Below are positions 9,032-21,100 of a stretch of DNA of 64,000 nt, in pieces. The stretch is from Luteimonas chenhongjianii. Lineage in GTDB: Bacteria > Pseudomonadota > Gammaproteobacteria > Xanthomonadales > Xanthomonadaceae. The position numbers and the translations under genes were made by a program. Position 1 is the first letter of the stretch; the number at the start of each line of letters is the position of its first letter. The stretch lies in assembly GCF_002327105.1 (NCBI RefSeq), contig NZ_CP023406.1:806001-870000 (forward strand), read 5' to 3'. A model generated the notes under the pieces. It searched no databases, had not been told where the DNA came from, and saw nothing but the letters and a program-made list of their open reading frames with translations.

Positions 9032-11752
9032 ATGAGTGCCCAAGACGATCTGCCGCCGCTGCGCGATATCGGATTCGCCCAGACCGACCGCCTGCTTCGC
9101 GACGATGTGCGCCGGCTCGGCGCGATGGTCGGGAACATGCTCTCGGAACAGGTCTCGCCAGCCCTGCTCGAGCAGGTGGAAGGTGTGCGCCGGGCGGCGA
9201 TCGCGCGGCGCGAGATGGGCGCGCCGGTGGACGCGCTCGCAGAGAGCCTGGCCGGGGTTTCGCTCGACGATGCAGACGCGCTGGTGCGGGCATTCGCCGC
9301 CTATTTCGGCGCGATCAACCTGGCCGAACGTGTCCATCGCATCCGCCGCCGCCGCGACTACCAGCGCGCCGGCGATGGCCCGCAGCCTGGCGGGCTGGAA
9401 GCGGCATTGCGTTCGCTGCGGGACGCCGGCGTCGATCTGCCACAGCTCGAGGCCGTGCTGGCACGCCTGAGCATCGAGCCGGTGTTCACCGCCCACCCCA
9501 CCGAGGCCGTGCGCCGCGTGCTGCTGGAGAAGGAGCGGACGATCGTCGAGCGCCTGATTGCCGACATCGACCGCGAGCGCACGCCGATCGAGCGCCGCGC
9601 CGACGACGCGCGCATCGTGCTGGCGCTGACCTCGGCCTGGCAGACCTCGGAATCGCCCGCACGCAAGCCGACCGTCGCCGACGAGGTCGAGCATGTCGGC
9701 TACTACCTGTCCAACGTGCTCTATCGCGTGCTGCCGGTGTTCTACGAGGCGCTCGGCGAGGCCATCGAGTCCGTGTACGGCACGCGCCCCGCTTTGCCGC
9801 AGGTGTTGCGCTTCGGCACCTGGGTCGGCGGCGACATGGACGGCAACCCCAACGTCAACGCCGACACCATGCGCGCGGCGCTGGGCGCGCAGCGCAGCCA
9901 GGCACTGGCGCAGTACCGCCGCGACCTGCGCGCGCTGGGCAACGTGCTGACCCAGACCTCCGACCGGGTGTCGGTCGACGAAGCGGTCATCGCGCGCGTC
10001 GACGACTACCGGCGCCGGCTGCCGGATGCGGAGTCCGTGCTCAATCCGCGCCATGCCGACATGCCCTACCGGCGCCTGCTCGACCTGATGCAGCTGCGTT
10101 TGCGCCTGACCGATGCCGACCACCGCGCCGGCTACCCGGACGCCACCGCATTCCTCGACGACCTGGCACTGATGGAGGCGAGCCTGCGCGAGCACCGCGG
10201 CGCGCACGCCGGCCTGTTCGCGCTCGAGCGTCTGCTGTGGCGCGCGCGGACCTTCGGCTTCCATCTCGCTGCGCTCGACCTGCGCCAGGATTCGGCGGTG
10301 CACGACGAGGTGCTCGGCCACATCGACGGCAGCGACTGGAGCGCGCTCGATGTCGAAACGCGCGTGTCGCGACTGCACGCGATGCTCGACGCGCCGCCGG
10401 GGGCCGGGGGCGCGATGTCGAACGAGAGCGTTGCCTCGACGCTCGGCGTGTTCGATGCGGTCACCGATCTGCGCCGCAGCCATGGCGCTGCGGCGACCGG
10501 CCTGTACATCATCTCGATGGCGCGCAACGCGGCCGATGCGCTGGCGGTGCTGGCGCTCGCGCGCATTGCCGGTTGCGTCGAGGCCGGCCAGGTGCCGCTG
10601 GACGTGTCGCCACTGTTCGAGACCGTCGACGATCTGCAGGCCGCGCCCACGGTGATGCGCGCGCTGTTCGACGACCCGCGCTATCGCGCGCACCTGGCCG
10701 CGCGGGGCGACCGGCAGGTGGTGATGCTGGGCTATTCCGACAGCGCGAAGGACGGCGGCCTGCTGGCCTCGCGCTGGGCGCTGCAGCGCACCCAGGTCGA
10801 GCTGACCGCGCTCGCCCGCGAGGCCGGCCTGCGCATCGTGTTCTTCCACGGCCGTGGCGGCTCGGTGAGCCGCGGTGGCGGCAAGACCGGCCGCGCGATC
10901 GATGCGGCGCCGCGTGGTTCGGTGGACGGCAGCCTGCGGGTGACCGAACAGGGCGAGGTGATCCACCGCAAGTACGGCATCCGTGCGCTCGCGCTGCGCA
11001 ACCTCGAACAGTCGACCGCGGCGGTGCTGCAGGCGACCTTGCGCCCGCGCGCGCCCGACTCGCGCGAAGACAGCTGGCGCGCGATCGCCGCCGAGCTGGC
11101 CGAGGTGTCGCGCGCGCACTACCGCGCGCTGGTGCACGAGCGCAGCGATTTTCCCGACTACTTCCGCACCGCGACGCCGATCGACGTGATCGAACGGCTG
11201 CAGATCGGCTCGCGTCCATCGCGCAGGCGCGAAGGCGGCATCGGCAACCTGCGGGCGATTCCCTGGGTGTTCGCCTGGTCGCAGAATCGTTCCGGACTCA
11301 CCGGCTGGTACGGGCTGGGCACCGCGCTCCAGCACGGCATCGTCGTGCATGGCCAGCAGGCGATGACCGAGATGACCCGCGACTGGCCGTTCTTCCGCGC
11401 AGCGCTCGACGATGTCGAGATGCTTCTGGCCAAGAGCGACATCGCGATCTTCGAACGCTATTCGCAGCTGGCCGGCGACGCGCACGATGCCTTCTTCCCG
11501 GGCATCCTCGACGAATTCCTGCGCACGCGCGATGCCATCCTGCTGCTCAAGTCACAGGAGGTGCTGCTGGCCGACGACTATCGACTGCAGCTGTCGATCC
11601 GTCTGCGCAATCCCTATGTCGATCCGATCAGCCTGCTGCAGGTGGAACTGCTGCGGCGCTGGCGCGAGTCCGGTCGCGAGGACGAGGCGTTGCTGCGGGC
11701 CCTGGTCTCGACCGTCAACGGGATCGCGGCCGGGATCCAGAACACCGGTTGA
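9032..11752 (+). CDS. ppc: Phosphoenolpyruvate carboxylase
   Basis: Anaplerotic enzyme that carboxylates PEP with bicarbonate to oxaloacetate, refilling the TCA cycle. The product is 906 residues, the normal length. Signature 1 (FTAHPTEAVRR) carries the catalytic His, here H155. Signature 2 (MLGYSDSAKDGG) has K573, and the mobile glycine-rich loop FFHGRGGSVSRGGG has the catalytic Arg near 608. The C-terminus RNPYVDPISLLQVELLRRWR is also conserved and the protein ends NTG, the expected terminus. There is no clear Shine-Dalgarno sequence before the ATG, consistent with the very close -10 box. With maeB and aceE in the same window, several enzymes of the PEP-pyruvate-oxaloacetate node are present. 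Confidence 0.96.
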   Translation: MSAQDDLPPLRDIGFAQTDRLLRDDVRRLGAMVGNMLSEQVSPALLEQVEGVRRAAIARREMGAPVDALAESLAGVSLDDADALVRAFAAYFGAINLAERVHRIRRRRDYQRAGDGPQPGGLEAALRSLRDAGVDLPQLEAVLARLSIEPVFTAHPTEAVRRVLLEKERTIVERLIADIDRERTPIERRADDARIVLALTSAWQTSESPARKPTVADEVEHVGYYLSNVLYRVLPVFYEALGEAIESVYGTRPALPQVLRFGTWVGGDMDGNPNVNADTMRAALGAQRSQALAQYRRDLRALGNVLTQTSDRVSVDEAVIARVDDYRRRLPDAESVLNPRHADMPYRRLLDLMQLRLRLTDADHRAGYPDATAFLDDLALMEASLREHRGAHAGLFALERLLWRARTFGFHLAALDLRQDSAVHDEVLGHIDGSDWSALDVETRVSRLHAMLDAPPGAGGAMSNESVASTLGVFDAVTDLRRSHGAAATGLYIISMARNAADALAVLALARIAGCVEAGQVPLDVSPLFETVDDLQAAPTVMRALFDDPRYRAHLAARGDRQVVMLGYSDSAKDGGLLASRWALQRTQVELTALAREAGLRIVFFHGRGGSVSRGGGKTGRAIDAAPRGSVDGSLRVTEQGEVIHRKYGIRALALRNLEQSTAAVLQATLRPRAPDSREDSWRAIAAELAEVSRAHYRALVHERSDFPDYFRTATPIDVIERLQIGSRPSRRREGGIGNLRAIPWVFAWSQNRSGLTGWYGLGTALQHGIVVHGQQAMTEMTRDWPFFRAALDDVEMLLAKSDIAIFERYSQLAGDAHDAFFPGILDEFLRTRDAILLLKSQEVLLADDYRLQLSIRLRNPYVDPISLLQVELLRRWRESGREDEALLRALVSTVNGIAAGIQNTG

Positions 11753-11846
11753 GCGCGGCGCTGCGAAACGCTCAGCGGTCGCCGCGATTGCCGCCTGCGG
11801 CGCGTCCGGCGCACACTCGGCCGCTCTCCGAACGCGAGCACCGGCC

Positions 11847-12482
11847 GTGGCCAACGAAGCGCTTGTCCTCTATACCAACCCGATGTCGCGCGGCCGCATC
11901 GCGCGCTGGATGCTCGAGGAAGTCGGCCAGCCCTATCGTGTCGAGCTGACCGGTTACGACGGTGCCATGCGCGCCCCGGAGTTTCTCGCGCTCAACCCGA
12001 TGGGGAAGGTGCCGGTGCTGGTGCATGAAGGGGTCGTGGTCACCGAGACCGCGGCCATCTGCGCCTATCTCGCCGAGACCTTTCCGCAGGCCGGCCTGCT
12101 GCCCGCGCCGACCCCGGCCGCGCGCGCTGCCTACTACCGCTGGATGTTCTTCGCCGCCGGCCCGCTCGAGGCCGCGGTCTCGGCGAAAGCGCTCGACCTG
12201 CTGGCGCCGCCGGAGCGTGCGGGCACGGTCGGCTATGGCAGCTTCGAGCGTACCGTCGATACGCTTGAGCACGCGGCCGCATCCGCAGCGCCCTGGCTCA
12301 CCGGCGAGCGCTTCACCGCGGTGGACGTCTATGCCGGCGCGCAGGTCATCTGGGGGCAGCTGTTCAAGTCGCTGCCGCCGCGGCCCGCGTTCGTCGAATA
12401 CGCCGCCCGGCTGCAGGCGCGTCCTGCCTGGCAGCGCGCGACCGCGCTCGACGATGCGGCGATGCCCACGCCCGCGGATTGA
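11847..12482 (+). CDS. Glutathione S-transferase family protein
   Basis: A 211-residue protein with an N-terminal thioredoxin-like domain (LVLYTNPMSRGRIARWMLEE) containing the glutathione-binding cis-Pro strand KVPVLVHEG and the E-T pair (VVTETAAICAYLAE), then an all-helical C-terminal domain. Such enzymes conjugate or reduce with glutathione; the substrate cannot be deduced. The start is GTG 11847 (VANEALVLYTN); no ATG fits without running through the ppc 3' region. It begins 94 bases after ppc in the same direction. The Ser-Arg after the first strand (PMSRGR) is a plausible catalytic serine position. Confidence 0.88.
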   Translation: MANEALVLYTNPMSRGRIARWMLEEVGQPYRVELTGYDGAMRAPEFLALNPMGKVPVLVHEGVVVTETAAICAYLAETFPQAGLLPAPTPAARAAYYRWMFFAAGPLEAAVSAKALDLLAPPERAGTVGYGSFERTVDTLEHAAASAAPWLTGERFTAVDVYAGAQVIWGQLFKSLPPRPAFVEYAARLQARPAWQRATALDDAAMPTPAD

Positions 12483-12779
12483 TTGCAGCTCAGCGTCGCA
12501 GCATCGCTTGTTCGACACTGACGCCGACGTCGCCGCCCACAAGCACGACGATAGCTGGCGCGAGCGTGGCGGGCTCGAGGTCGGGTGGCGCCAGCGGGCT
12601 TCTGCCGCCTCGGTGGGCCACCCGGGCCATCGGCGAGCGGGGGCGCCTGCCGTTGCCGCAGGCGTCGAACAGCAGCATGGCGGCGCGGTATCGGCGTGCA
12701 GTGCCTGGCCCCCGAGTTCGCGCTCTGCTTTCACGGCGCGCCTGAGAGCATGCGGGTCTTCCCGGTACCGGAGACTCCC

Positions 12780-13013
12780 ATGGCACGCGACCTCCAACGC
12801 ACGACCGACCCGTCCGACACCTCGCCCGTGCATACCGCAAGCCTGCGCATCCGCGTCGGCAATGCCTCGGTCGACGGCGCGGTCTCGATCTCCACCCGCG
12901 GCCTGCTGGCCGTCGGCGGCCTGGTCTCGGGCATCCTGCTGTCGAGCGCGGTGATCGTGCTGGTGGCGACGCGCAAGGTGCCCAGGCACCGCTGGCTGCC
13001 CTGGGACCGCTGA
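12780..13013 (+). CDS. Small single-pass membrane protein, unknown
   Basis: A 77-residue protein with a soluble N-terminal half containing SLRIRVGNASVDGAVSIS, one hydrophobic helix (GLLAVGGLVSGILLSSAVIVLVA) and a short basic C-terminus. ATG 12780 is preceded by GGAGA eight bases upstream; an in-frame ATG at 12750 is possible. I do not recognise the family. The 297 bases before it, back to the glutathione transferase, hold no convincing gene. It lies 81 bases before xthA in the same direction. Confidence 0.6.
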   Translation: MARDLQRTTDPSDTSPVHTASLRIRVGNASVDGAVSISTRGLLAVGGLVSGILLSSAVIVLVATRKVPRHRWLPWDR

Positions 13014-13094
13014 GCGTTCCCGTCTGCTCCTGGCATTGCCGGGCACGCGGAAGCGACCGCCGAGGAACACGTCACCCGATCGGAGCCCGACCGC

Positions 13095-13910
13095 ATGGCC
13101 CCCCGAAAGCGCCACCTGAAGCTCGCCACCTTCAACGTCAACGGCATCGCCTCGCGGTTGCCGCACCTGCTCGAATGGCTGGCGCACGAGGCGCCGGACA
13201 TCGTCGCGTTGCAGGAGCTCAAGGCAACCGACGCCGCGTTCCCGGCTGCGGCCATCGAGGCGGCGGGCTATGGCGCGATCTGGCACGGCCAGTCGTCATG
13301 GAATGGCGTGGCGATCCTGGCCCGCGACGCGATACCGGTCGAGAACCGGCGCGGTCTGCCGGGCGACCCCACGGACACGCAGAGCCGCTACCTCGAGGCG
13401 GCGGCGCACGGCATTGTCGTCGGCGCGCTGTATCTGCCCAACGGCAATCCGCAGCCCGGTCCGAAGTTCGACTACAAGTTGCGCTGGATGGCGCGGCTGG
13501 CGAAACACGCGCGCACGCTGGTGGACCTGCCGCATCCGGTGGTGCTGCTCGGCGATTTCAACGTCATCCCGGACGACATCGACGTCTACGACCCCAAGGC
13601 ATGGCGCAAGGACGCGCTGATCCAGCCGGAGGTGCGCGAGGCCTATGCGGCGCTGCTCGCGCAGGGGTGGACCGACGCGCTGCGCGAGGTGTTCGGTGAC
13701 GAGGTGGTCTACACGTTCTGGGACTACTTCCGCCAGCATGCCGAGCGCGACCGCGGCCTGCGCATCGACCACATACTGCTCAATCCGGTGCTGGCCGGCG
13801 GGCTCCAGGAAGTGGGCGTCGATCGCTGGGTGCGGCTCCAGGACAAGGCCAGCGACCATGCGCCTACCTGGGCGCGGGTGGCGGTGCCGGTGGCCGGCAA
13901 GTCGCGCTGA
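13095..13910 (+). CDS. xthA: Exodeoxyribonuclease III
   Basis: Base-excision-repair AP endonuclease and 3'-5' exonuclease of 271 residues. Motifs visible in order are FNVNGIASRL (Asn), LQELKATD (metal Glu), the YLPNGNPQPGPKFDYKLRW region with the catalytic Tyr, LLGDFNVIPDDID, RIDHILLNP and KASDHAPTW with the catalytic His. Length and motif order are those of XthA/ExoA enzymes. Compared with the EEP-family gene at 2713-3498, this one keeps the full DNA-repair signature. Confidence 0.94.
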   Translation: MAPRKRHLKLATFNVNGIASRLPHLLEWLAHEAPDIVALQELKATDAAFPAAAIEAAGYGAIWHGQSSWNGVAILARDAIPVENRRGLPGDPTDTQSRYLEAAAHGIVVGALYLPNGNPQPGPKFDYKLRWMARLAKHARTLVDLPHPVVLLGDFNVIPDDIDVYDPKAWRKDALIQPEVREAYAALLAQGWTDALREVFGDEVVYTFWDYFRQHAERDRGLRIDHILLNPVLAGGLQEVGVDRWVRLQDKASDHAPTWARVAVPVAGKSR

Positions 13911-13948
13911 GCGGTCCGTATGCCGGCTGCGCATCGACACCTGCATGA

Positions 13949-15657
<1,709 letters not shown>

Positions 15658-15658
<1 letters not shown>

Positions 15659-15993
15659 TGGCCGGGCCTGTGGAGAAGTCCGCCCTGGCGGCGATGCTCG
15701 ACAGTGTCGAAGTCGGCCAGGAAGCGCGCGACGCGATCGAACGCCTGGACGAGCGGGACCTGCAGTTGATCGACGGGGCGATCCTCACCGCCCTCGACCG
15801 CGAATGGAAGCAGGCGGGCCTGATCACGGCCGGCGTGATGATCGCCGCGCCCGACGAATACGAAGAGCTTCCCGAAGCGTTCTACGCACTGCGTATCCGC
15901 GCGCTTGCCGAGGCGGCGCGCATCGAAACCCGCGGCGATCCGGCGGTGCTCAAGACCCTCCAGATCCGCCTTGCCGCACATGGCGAGCGCTGA
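15658..15993 (+). CDS. Small operon-coupled protein between frmA and fghA, unknown
   Basis: A 111-residue acidic, mostly helical protein (MAGPVEKSALAAMLDSVEV at the start) with no signal peptide, membrane segment or cysteine that I can see. Its ATG overlaps the frmA stop by one base and its own stop is one base before the fghA start, so it is made in step with both formaldehyde enzymes. I do not recognise a domain. The tight coupling suggests a role in formaldehyde detoxification, for example as an accessory or adaptor, but this is inference from position only. Confidence 0.8.
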
Positions 15994-15994
15994 C

Positions 15995-16837
15995 ATGGCG
16001 ATCGAACGCATCGAACATCGCGCCTGTTTCGGTGGCTGGCAGGATGTCTACGAACACGCCTCCGACACGCTCGACTGCACGATGCGTTTCGCGGTGTACC
16101 TGCCGCCACAGGCGGAGCGGGCGCGACTTCCGGTGCTGTACTGGCTGTCGGGCCTGACCTGCAACGAGCAGAACTTCATCACCAAGGCCGGCGCGCAGCG
16201 CTATGCCGCCGAGCACGGCGTGATCCTGGTCGCGCCCGATACCAGTCCGCGCGGCGACGACGTACCCGATGCCGATGGTTACGACCTCGGCAAGGGTGCC
16301 GGCTTCTATGTCGATGCCACGCAGCAGCCCTGGGCGACGCATTACCGCATGTACGACTACGTGGTGCGCGAGCTGCCGGCGCTGATCGAGGCCAACTTCC
16401 CGGTGACGGATGGGCGCGGCATCAGCGGGCATTCGATGGGCGGGCACGGGGCGCTGCTGATCGCCTTGCGCAATCCCGGGCGCTATCGCAGCGTGTCGGC
16501 GTTCTCGCCGATCGTCGCGCCCAGCCAGGTGCCGTGGGGCGAAAAGGCGCTGGGTGCCTACCTCGGCGACGACCGCAGCGCATGGGCCCAGTACGACGCC
16601 ACCGCGCTGATCGCCGATGCGCCCGAGCGGCTCGCGCTGCTGGTCGAGCAGGGCGAGGCCGACGAGTTCCTCGAAGGCCAGCTCAAGCCACAACTGCTGC
16701 GCGCCGCCTGCGAAGCGGCCGGCCATCCGCTCGAGCTGCGCATGCGGCCCGGCTACGATCACAGCTACTACTTCATCGCCAGCTTTATCGGCGAGCACAT
16801 CGAACATCACGCCCGGGCGCTGCGCGACGGGGGCTGA
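15995..16837 (+). CDS. fghA: S-formylglutathione hydrolase
   Basis: Second enzyme of glutathione-dependent formaldehyde oxidation; it cleaves S-formylglutathione to formate and glutathione. The 280-residue alpha/beta-hydrolase has the esterase-D signature: oxyanion region WLSGLTCNEQNFITKAG, nucleophile elbow GHSMGGHGAL with the catalytic Ser, Asp in EQGEADEF, and His in PGYDHSYYFI. The ATG at 15995 is one base after the stop of the small upstream gene. This completes a frmR-frmA-orf-fghA operon; formate dehydrogenase is not in the window. Confidence 0.96.
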   Translation: MAIERIEHRACFGGWQDVYEHASDTLDCTMRFAVYLPPQAERARLPVLYWLSGLTCNEQNFITKAGAQRYAAEHGVILVAPDTSPRGDDVPDADGYDLGKGAGFYVDATQQPWATHYRMYDYVVRELPALIEANFPVTDGRGISGHSMGGHGALLIALRNPGRYRSVSAFSPIVAPSQVPWGEKALGAYLGDDRSAWAQYDATALIADAPERLALLVEQGEADEFLEGQLKPQLLRAACEAAGHPLELRMRPGYDHSYYFIASFIGEHIEHHARALRDGG

Positions 16838-16870
16838 CTCCTCTCCCGCGTCAACGCGCGAGCACGGGGC

Positions 16871-17560
16871 TCAGGTGCGCGCGAGGAAGTCGGTGCAGGC
16901 GAAGCGCCCCTCGCGCAGGACGGTCGGGCCGCGCGCCAGCATCAATGGCGCGGCGAACATCGGCCCGTCGAGGACGCAGGTGTGGAACTCGCCGCGTTCG
17001 CCGCAGGGATCGACCTGCACCGGCAGCGCGGCCAGCAGGTCGGCATCGAAGTCGCTTCCGGCGAAGCTGGCGTCGAGCTGCGTGGTGTCGACGCAGCACA
17101 GCGCCGCACGCAGCCCGCCGGCCTGCATCTCGCGCGCCAGCGCCGCGGTATCCCGCCCGAACAGGGGGAACGCCGCCTCCCATCCCAGGCGCGCGCACTG
17201 CTGCATGCGCCAGTGGCGGATATCGTCCAGAAACAGGTCGCCGAACGCGAGCGTGCGCAGCGATGGCCAACGACTACGTGCGACCTGCAGCGCCTCGGCC
17301 AAGCGCGCGCCGTAGACGGCGTTGTCGGGCTGCCGCGGCACGCGCATCTCGATCAGCGGCAGGCCAGCGGACGCGGCCTGCGCATGGACGACCTCGACGC
17401 GGATGTCCTGCATCGACACACGATCGGCGCCTTCGACGATCGTCGTCAGCAGCCCGACCACATCGACATCGCCGCGCTGGCGCAGCACGTGCAGGGCCCA
17501 GGCTGCGTCCTTGCCGCCGCTCCACGACAGCAGCACCTGGTTCGGCGGAGGCGCGGTCAC
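16871..17560 (-). CDS. ATP-PPase, diphthine-ammonia ligase-like (Dph6/DUF71)
   Basis: A 229-residue adenine-nucleotide alpha-hydrolase-fold protein. The PP-loop LLSWSGGKDAAWALHVL gives the S-G-G-K-D signature of enzymes that adenylate a carbonyl before amide formation. Later conserved features are EMRVP and the stretch FGDLFLDDIRHWRM. In eukaryotes and archaea the family makes diphthamide; bacteria lack diphthamide, so the substrate is unknown. The start is GTG 17558-17560, immediately before the TGA of the upstream small gene, so both are read from one transcript. It converges with fghA. Confidence 0.82.
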   Translation of the reverse strand: MTAPPPNQVLLSWSGGKDAAWALHVLRQRGDVDVVGLLTTIVEGADRVSMQDIRVEVVHAQAASAGLPLIEMRVPRQPDNAVYGARLAEALQVARSRWPSLRTLAFGDLFLDDIRHWRMQQCARLGWEAAFPLFGRDTAALAREMQAGGLRAALCCVDTTQLDASFAGSDFDADLLAALPVQVDPCGERGEFHTCVLDGPMFAAPLMLARGPTVLREGRFACTDFLART

Positions 17561-17902
17561 TCAGCCGGCGCGGACGTCACGCAGCTCCCAGGCGCTGCCG
17601 GCAAGCAGGCGCAGGCGATGCTTGAGCACGGTGCTGGAGATGGACGTGTTCACGACCAGATCGACGCCGAGATCCCGATCCTCGCCGGTGACCCGGGCGG
17701 ACGGGTCGGTGACCCCGAGGGCCTCGTCGACGTCGTCGGGGTCGGGCTGCTCCGAGCGCCAGCGCGTGAACAGCGCATTGCCGCGCAGCGCGTCTTCCAC
17801 TTCGGCGGCGATGCCGGCGGCACCCTGCGCGCGGATCGCATGGACGCCGGAGGCGCGCGCCTGTTCGGGTTCGGGCAGTCGGATCAGATAGCGTGTACTC
17901 AT
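17561..17902 (-). CDS. Conserved hypothetical protein
   Basis: A 113-residue protein beginning MSTRYLIRLPEPEQARASG, with a middle acidic segment (DPDDVDEALGVTDPSA) and a C-terminal LKHRLRLLAGSAWELRDVRAG. No signal or membrane segment is evident. The stop directly abuts the GTG start of the ATP-PPase. I do not recognise the family. The compact arrangement and even codon use support a real gene. Confidence 0.7.
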   Translation of the reverse strand: MSTRYLIRLPEPEQARASGVHAIRAQGAAGIAAEVEDALRGNALFTRWRSEQPDPDDVDEALGVTDPSARVTGEDRDLGVDLVVNTSISSTVLKHRLRLLAGSAWELRDVRAG

Positions 17903-18149
17903 GCGGCGTCCATCGCGTTGCGAAGGCGCAAGCCTAGCAACCGGACGCGTTAGAAATCCGTCATTCCGCGCTGCGAATCCGCGCGATCACGCTGCGCAAC
18001 CGGGCATCGGTGATCAGCGTTGCTACCGCGCCTGGCGTTCACGGCAGCGGCGCGTTCGACATGGGGCACTTTCCAGGCGGCGAACGGCGCGGCGGCACCG
18101 GGCAGGGTCGATCGGCGCGCGCCTGTGCGTCCGCGCGCCGCTGCGGCGC

Positions 18150-21100
18150 TCAGGCCGTGCGCGCGCTCCGCGCGCTGGCGGCCATGCGCTGGGCACCGAG
18201 GAAGGCGCGCATCGAGGCCGGTTTGACCGGCTTGGTGAGCACCGTGTAGCCACGGATGCGCGCGGTCTGCTTGAGCGTGTCGCTGCCGTCGGCGGTCAGC
18301 AGGGCGCCGGGCACGTCGGGTGCGATGCCGCGCAGCGTATCGAGGGTATCCAGGCCGTCGAGACGGTCGTGCAGGTGGTAGTCGACCAGCAGCACGTCAG
18401 GCCCCTGTTCCATGCACGCGATCGCTTCGTCGATGGTCTTGGCGCACAGCGGCTCGACGCCCCAGCGCCGCAGCAGGGCGCGCATGCCGGCTAGGATGTC
18501 GTCGTCGTTGTCGACGCACAGCACGCGCAGGCCGTGCAGCGATTCGTCCTGCAGCGGCGTCGGCGGCACGATGGGCGGCAACACCGCGAGTGTGCTGCGC
18601 GGCACGGTGATGGAGAACATGCTGCCGTGGCCGACGGTCGAACGTGCATCGAGCGTGTGGCCGAGCAGGCGCGAGATGCGCTGGCAGATCGACAGGCCCA
18701 GGCCCAGGCCGCGCCCGTCCCAGTCGAAGTTCTGTTCGTAGCGGTGGAATTCGTCGTAGATCTGGCTCATGTGGTGTTCGGGAATGCCGGGACCCGAATC
18801 CCAGACCTGCAGCGCTACCTGGTCGCCCCGGCGGCGCGCCGCCAGCACGATGCGACCGCTGCGGGTGTAGCGCAGCGCATTGGCAAGAAAGTTCTGCAGC
18901 ACCCTGCGCAATAGCCGGGCGTCACTGCGCACCGGCATGGGCGGTGCATGCAGGCGGATATCGAGCGCGCGCGCCTTCGCCATCGGCGCGTACTGCCCGG
19001 CAAGCTGGCGCAGCAGTTCGGACACGTCGAAGTCGACGATCTCGGGCCTCAGCGCGCCCGCGTCGAGGCGCGAGACATCGAGCAAACCGTCGAGCAGTTC
19101 CTCGGCGGCGCGCAGCGAGGTGTCGACGCGTTCGGCGAGATGCTTCTGTTCCGCGCCATCCTGGGTTTCGCGCAGCGCGGAGGTGAACAAGCGCGCGGCA
19201 TTGAGCGGCTGCAGCACGTCATGGCTCACCGCGGTGAGGAAGCGCGAGCGCGACTCCTGCGCAGCCTCGGCTTCGCGGGTGCGCTCGGCGACGCGATGCT
19301 CCAGGGTCTCGTTGATGTCGCGCAGCTCGCGCTCGACGCGCTTGTAGTCGGTCACATCGCTGTAGCTGGTCGCATAGCCGCCGCCGGGGAGCGGCTGGCC
19401 GCGCAGCTCGATGACCTTGCCGTTGCCGAGCACGCGCTCGGACACGTGTGGCGAGCCGGCGCGCATGTAGGCAATGCGCTTGTCGATCTCGGTGTCGATG
19501 TCGATGGCGTCGCGTGGGCCCAGCTCCCCGCGCTCGGCGTTGTAGCGGATCAGGTCGGCGACCGGCCGGCCCACGTAGAGCATGTTGTCGGGATAGCCGA
19601 ACAGACGCTGGTAGCTGCGGTTCCACGCGACCAGCCGCATCGTGGGGTCGACCACGCTGACCGCATGGTCGATGTTCTCCAGCGTCGACGACAGCACCTC
19701 GCGATTGAAACGCAGTTCCTGACCGGCTTCGTCGAGCATCGCGACGACTTCGTCGACCTCCATGCCCGAGCCCTTCAGCGCGCTGGTCATCAGCAGGCGC
19801 GCCGACGAGGCGCCGACTGCGGCTGCGAGCTGGCGCTCGGTGAACTGCAGCCAGGTGCGGTCGGCCGGCGTGTTGTGCACAAGCGGCTTGCCTTGCGCCT
19901 GCGCCTGCGCGTGCTCGTCGAACGCCGCGCGCGCGGTGCGCTCGCCGACGATGCGTCCGGTCAGGGTCAGCAGGTCGCCGATGTCGACATTGCCGCTCCA
20001 TTCCTCGGAGGCGAAGGTTCGTCGTTCGGCGTAGGGGTCCAGGAACGGCGCCGCGCGCAGGCGCTCGTCGAGCGTCGGGCGCCAGCGCGCGGACACGAGC
20101 AGCAGGGCGCCCACGTTGAGCAGCAGCGACCAGAACGTGCCGTGGGTCAGTGGATCCCAGCCGGCGAGCCCGAACAGCGCGTGCGGACGCAGCCAGTGGA
20201 TGCCGAAGGGCCCGCTGGCGAGCCACTGCGGATCGAGCCAGCCCGACTGCGTGAGCGTGGGCAGCAGCAGCGTGTAGATCCACACGCCGAAGCCGATCAG
20301 CAGGCCCACCTCCACGCCACGCCGGCTCGCGCCGCGCCAGTACAGCCCACCGATCAGCGCCGGCGCGAACTGGGCCACCGCGACGAAGGCCATCAGGCCG
20401 AACGCGGCCAGCGTGGTCTCGTTGCCGCTGGCGCGGTAGTAGCCGTAGGCCAGCGCGGCGAGACCGATGATCGCGACACGGCGGATCCACAGCACCGTGC
20501 GCGCCACGTTGCCGCCGTGGCGCTCGGCATAGCCGCGGCGCAACAGCAGGGGCATCACCAGGTCGTTGCTGACCATCGTCGCGAGTGCCACCGACGAGAC
20601 GATCACCATGCCGGTCGCCGCGGAGAAGCCGCCGATGTAGGCGAACAGCGCCAGCGAATCGGCATTCATCGCCATCGGCAGCGCCAGCACGAAGCTGTCG
20701 GGCGCCACCGGCCCGTCGCGCCCGAACAGCGCGACGCCGGCGCTCGCGATCGGCAGCACCATCAGGCAGATGACCACGAGGTAGCCGCCGAACAGCCAGC
20801 GCGCACGGCGGATGTCGCGCACGTCTCCGCATTCCACGATCGCAACGTGGAACTGGCGCGGCAGACAGATCAGTGCGGCGAATGCCAGCAGGCACTGCGC
20901 GAGGAAGCTGGTCGGCGGCGCGTTGCCGACCAGTGCGCGGGTGGCCTCGAGCAGGTGCAGCTCGCGCGCGTCCAGCCACATGATCGCGAAGATGCCCACC
21001 GCGACCAGCGCCACGAGCTTGATCAGCGATTCCAGAGCGACCGCCAGCATCATGCCGGGCCGATGCTCGGTGGCATCCACTTGCCGCGTGCCGAACAGGA

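Noticed and set aside
8981..11485. An 834-codon minus-strand frame opposite ppc.
   Set aside because: It mirrors the codon pattern of ppc and has no family motif, start context or ribosome-binding site.
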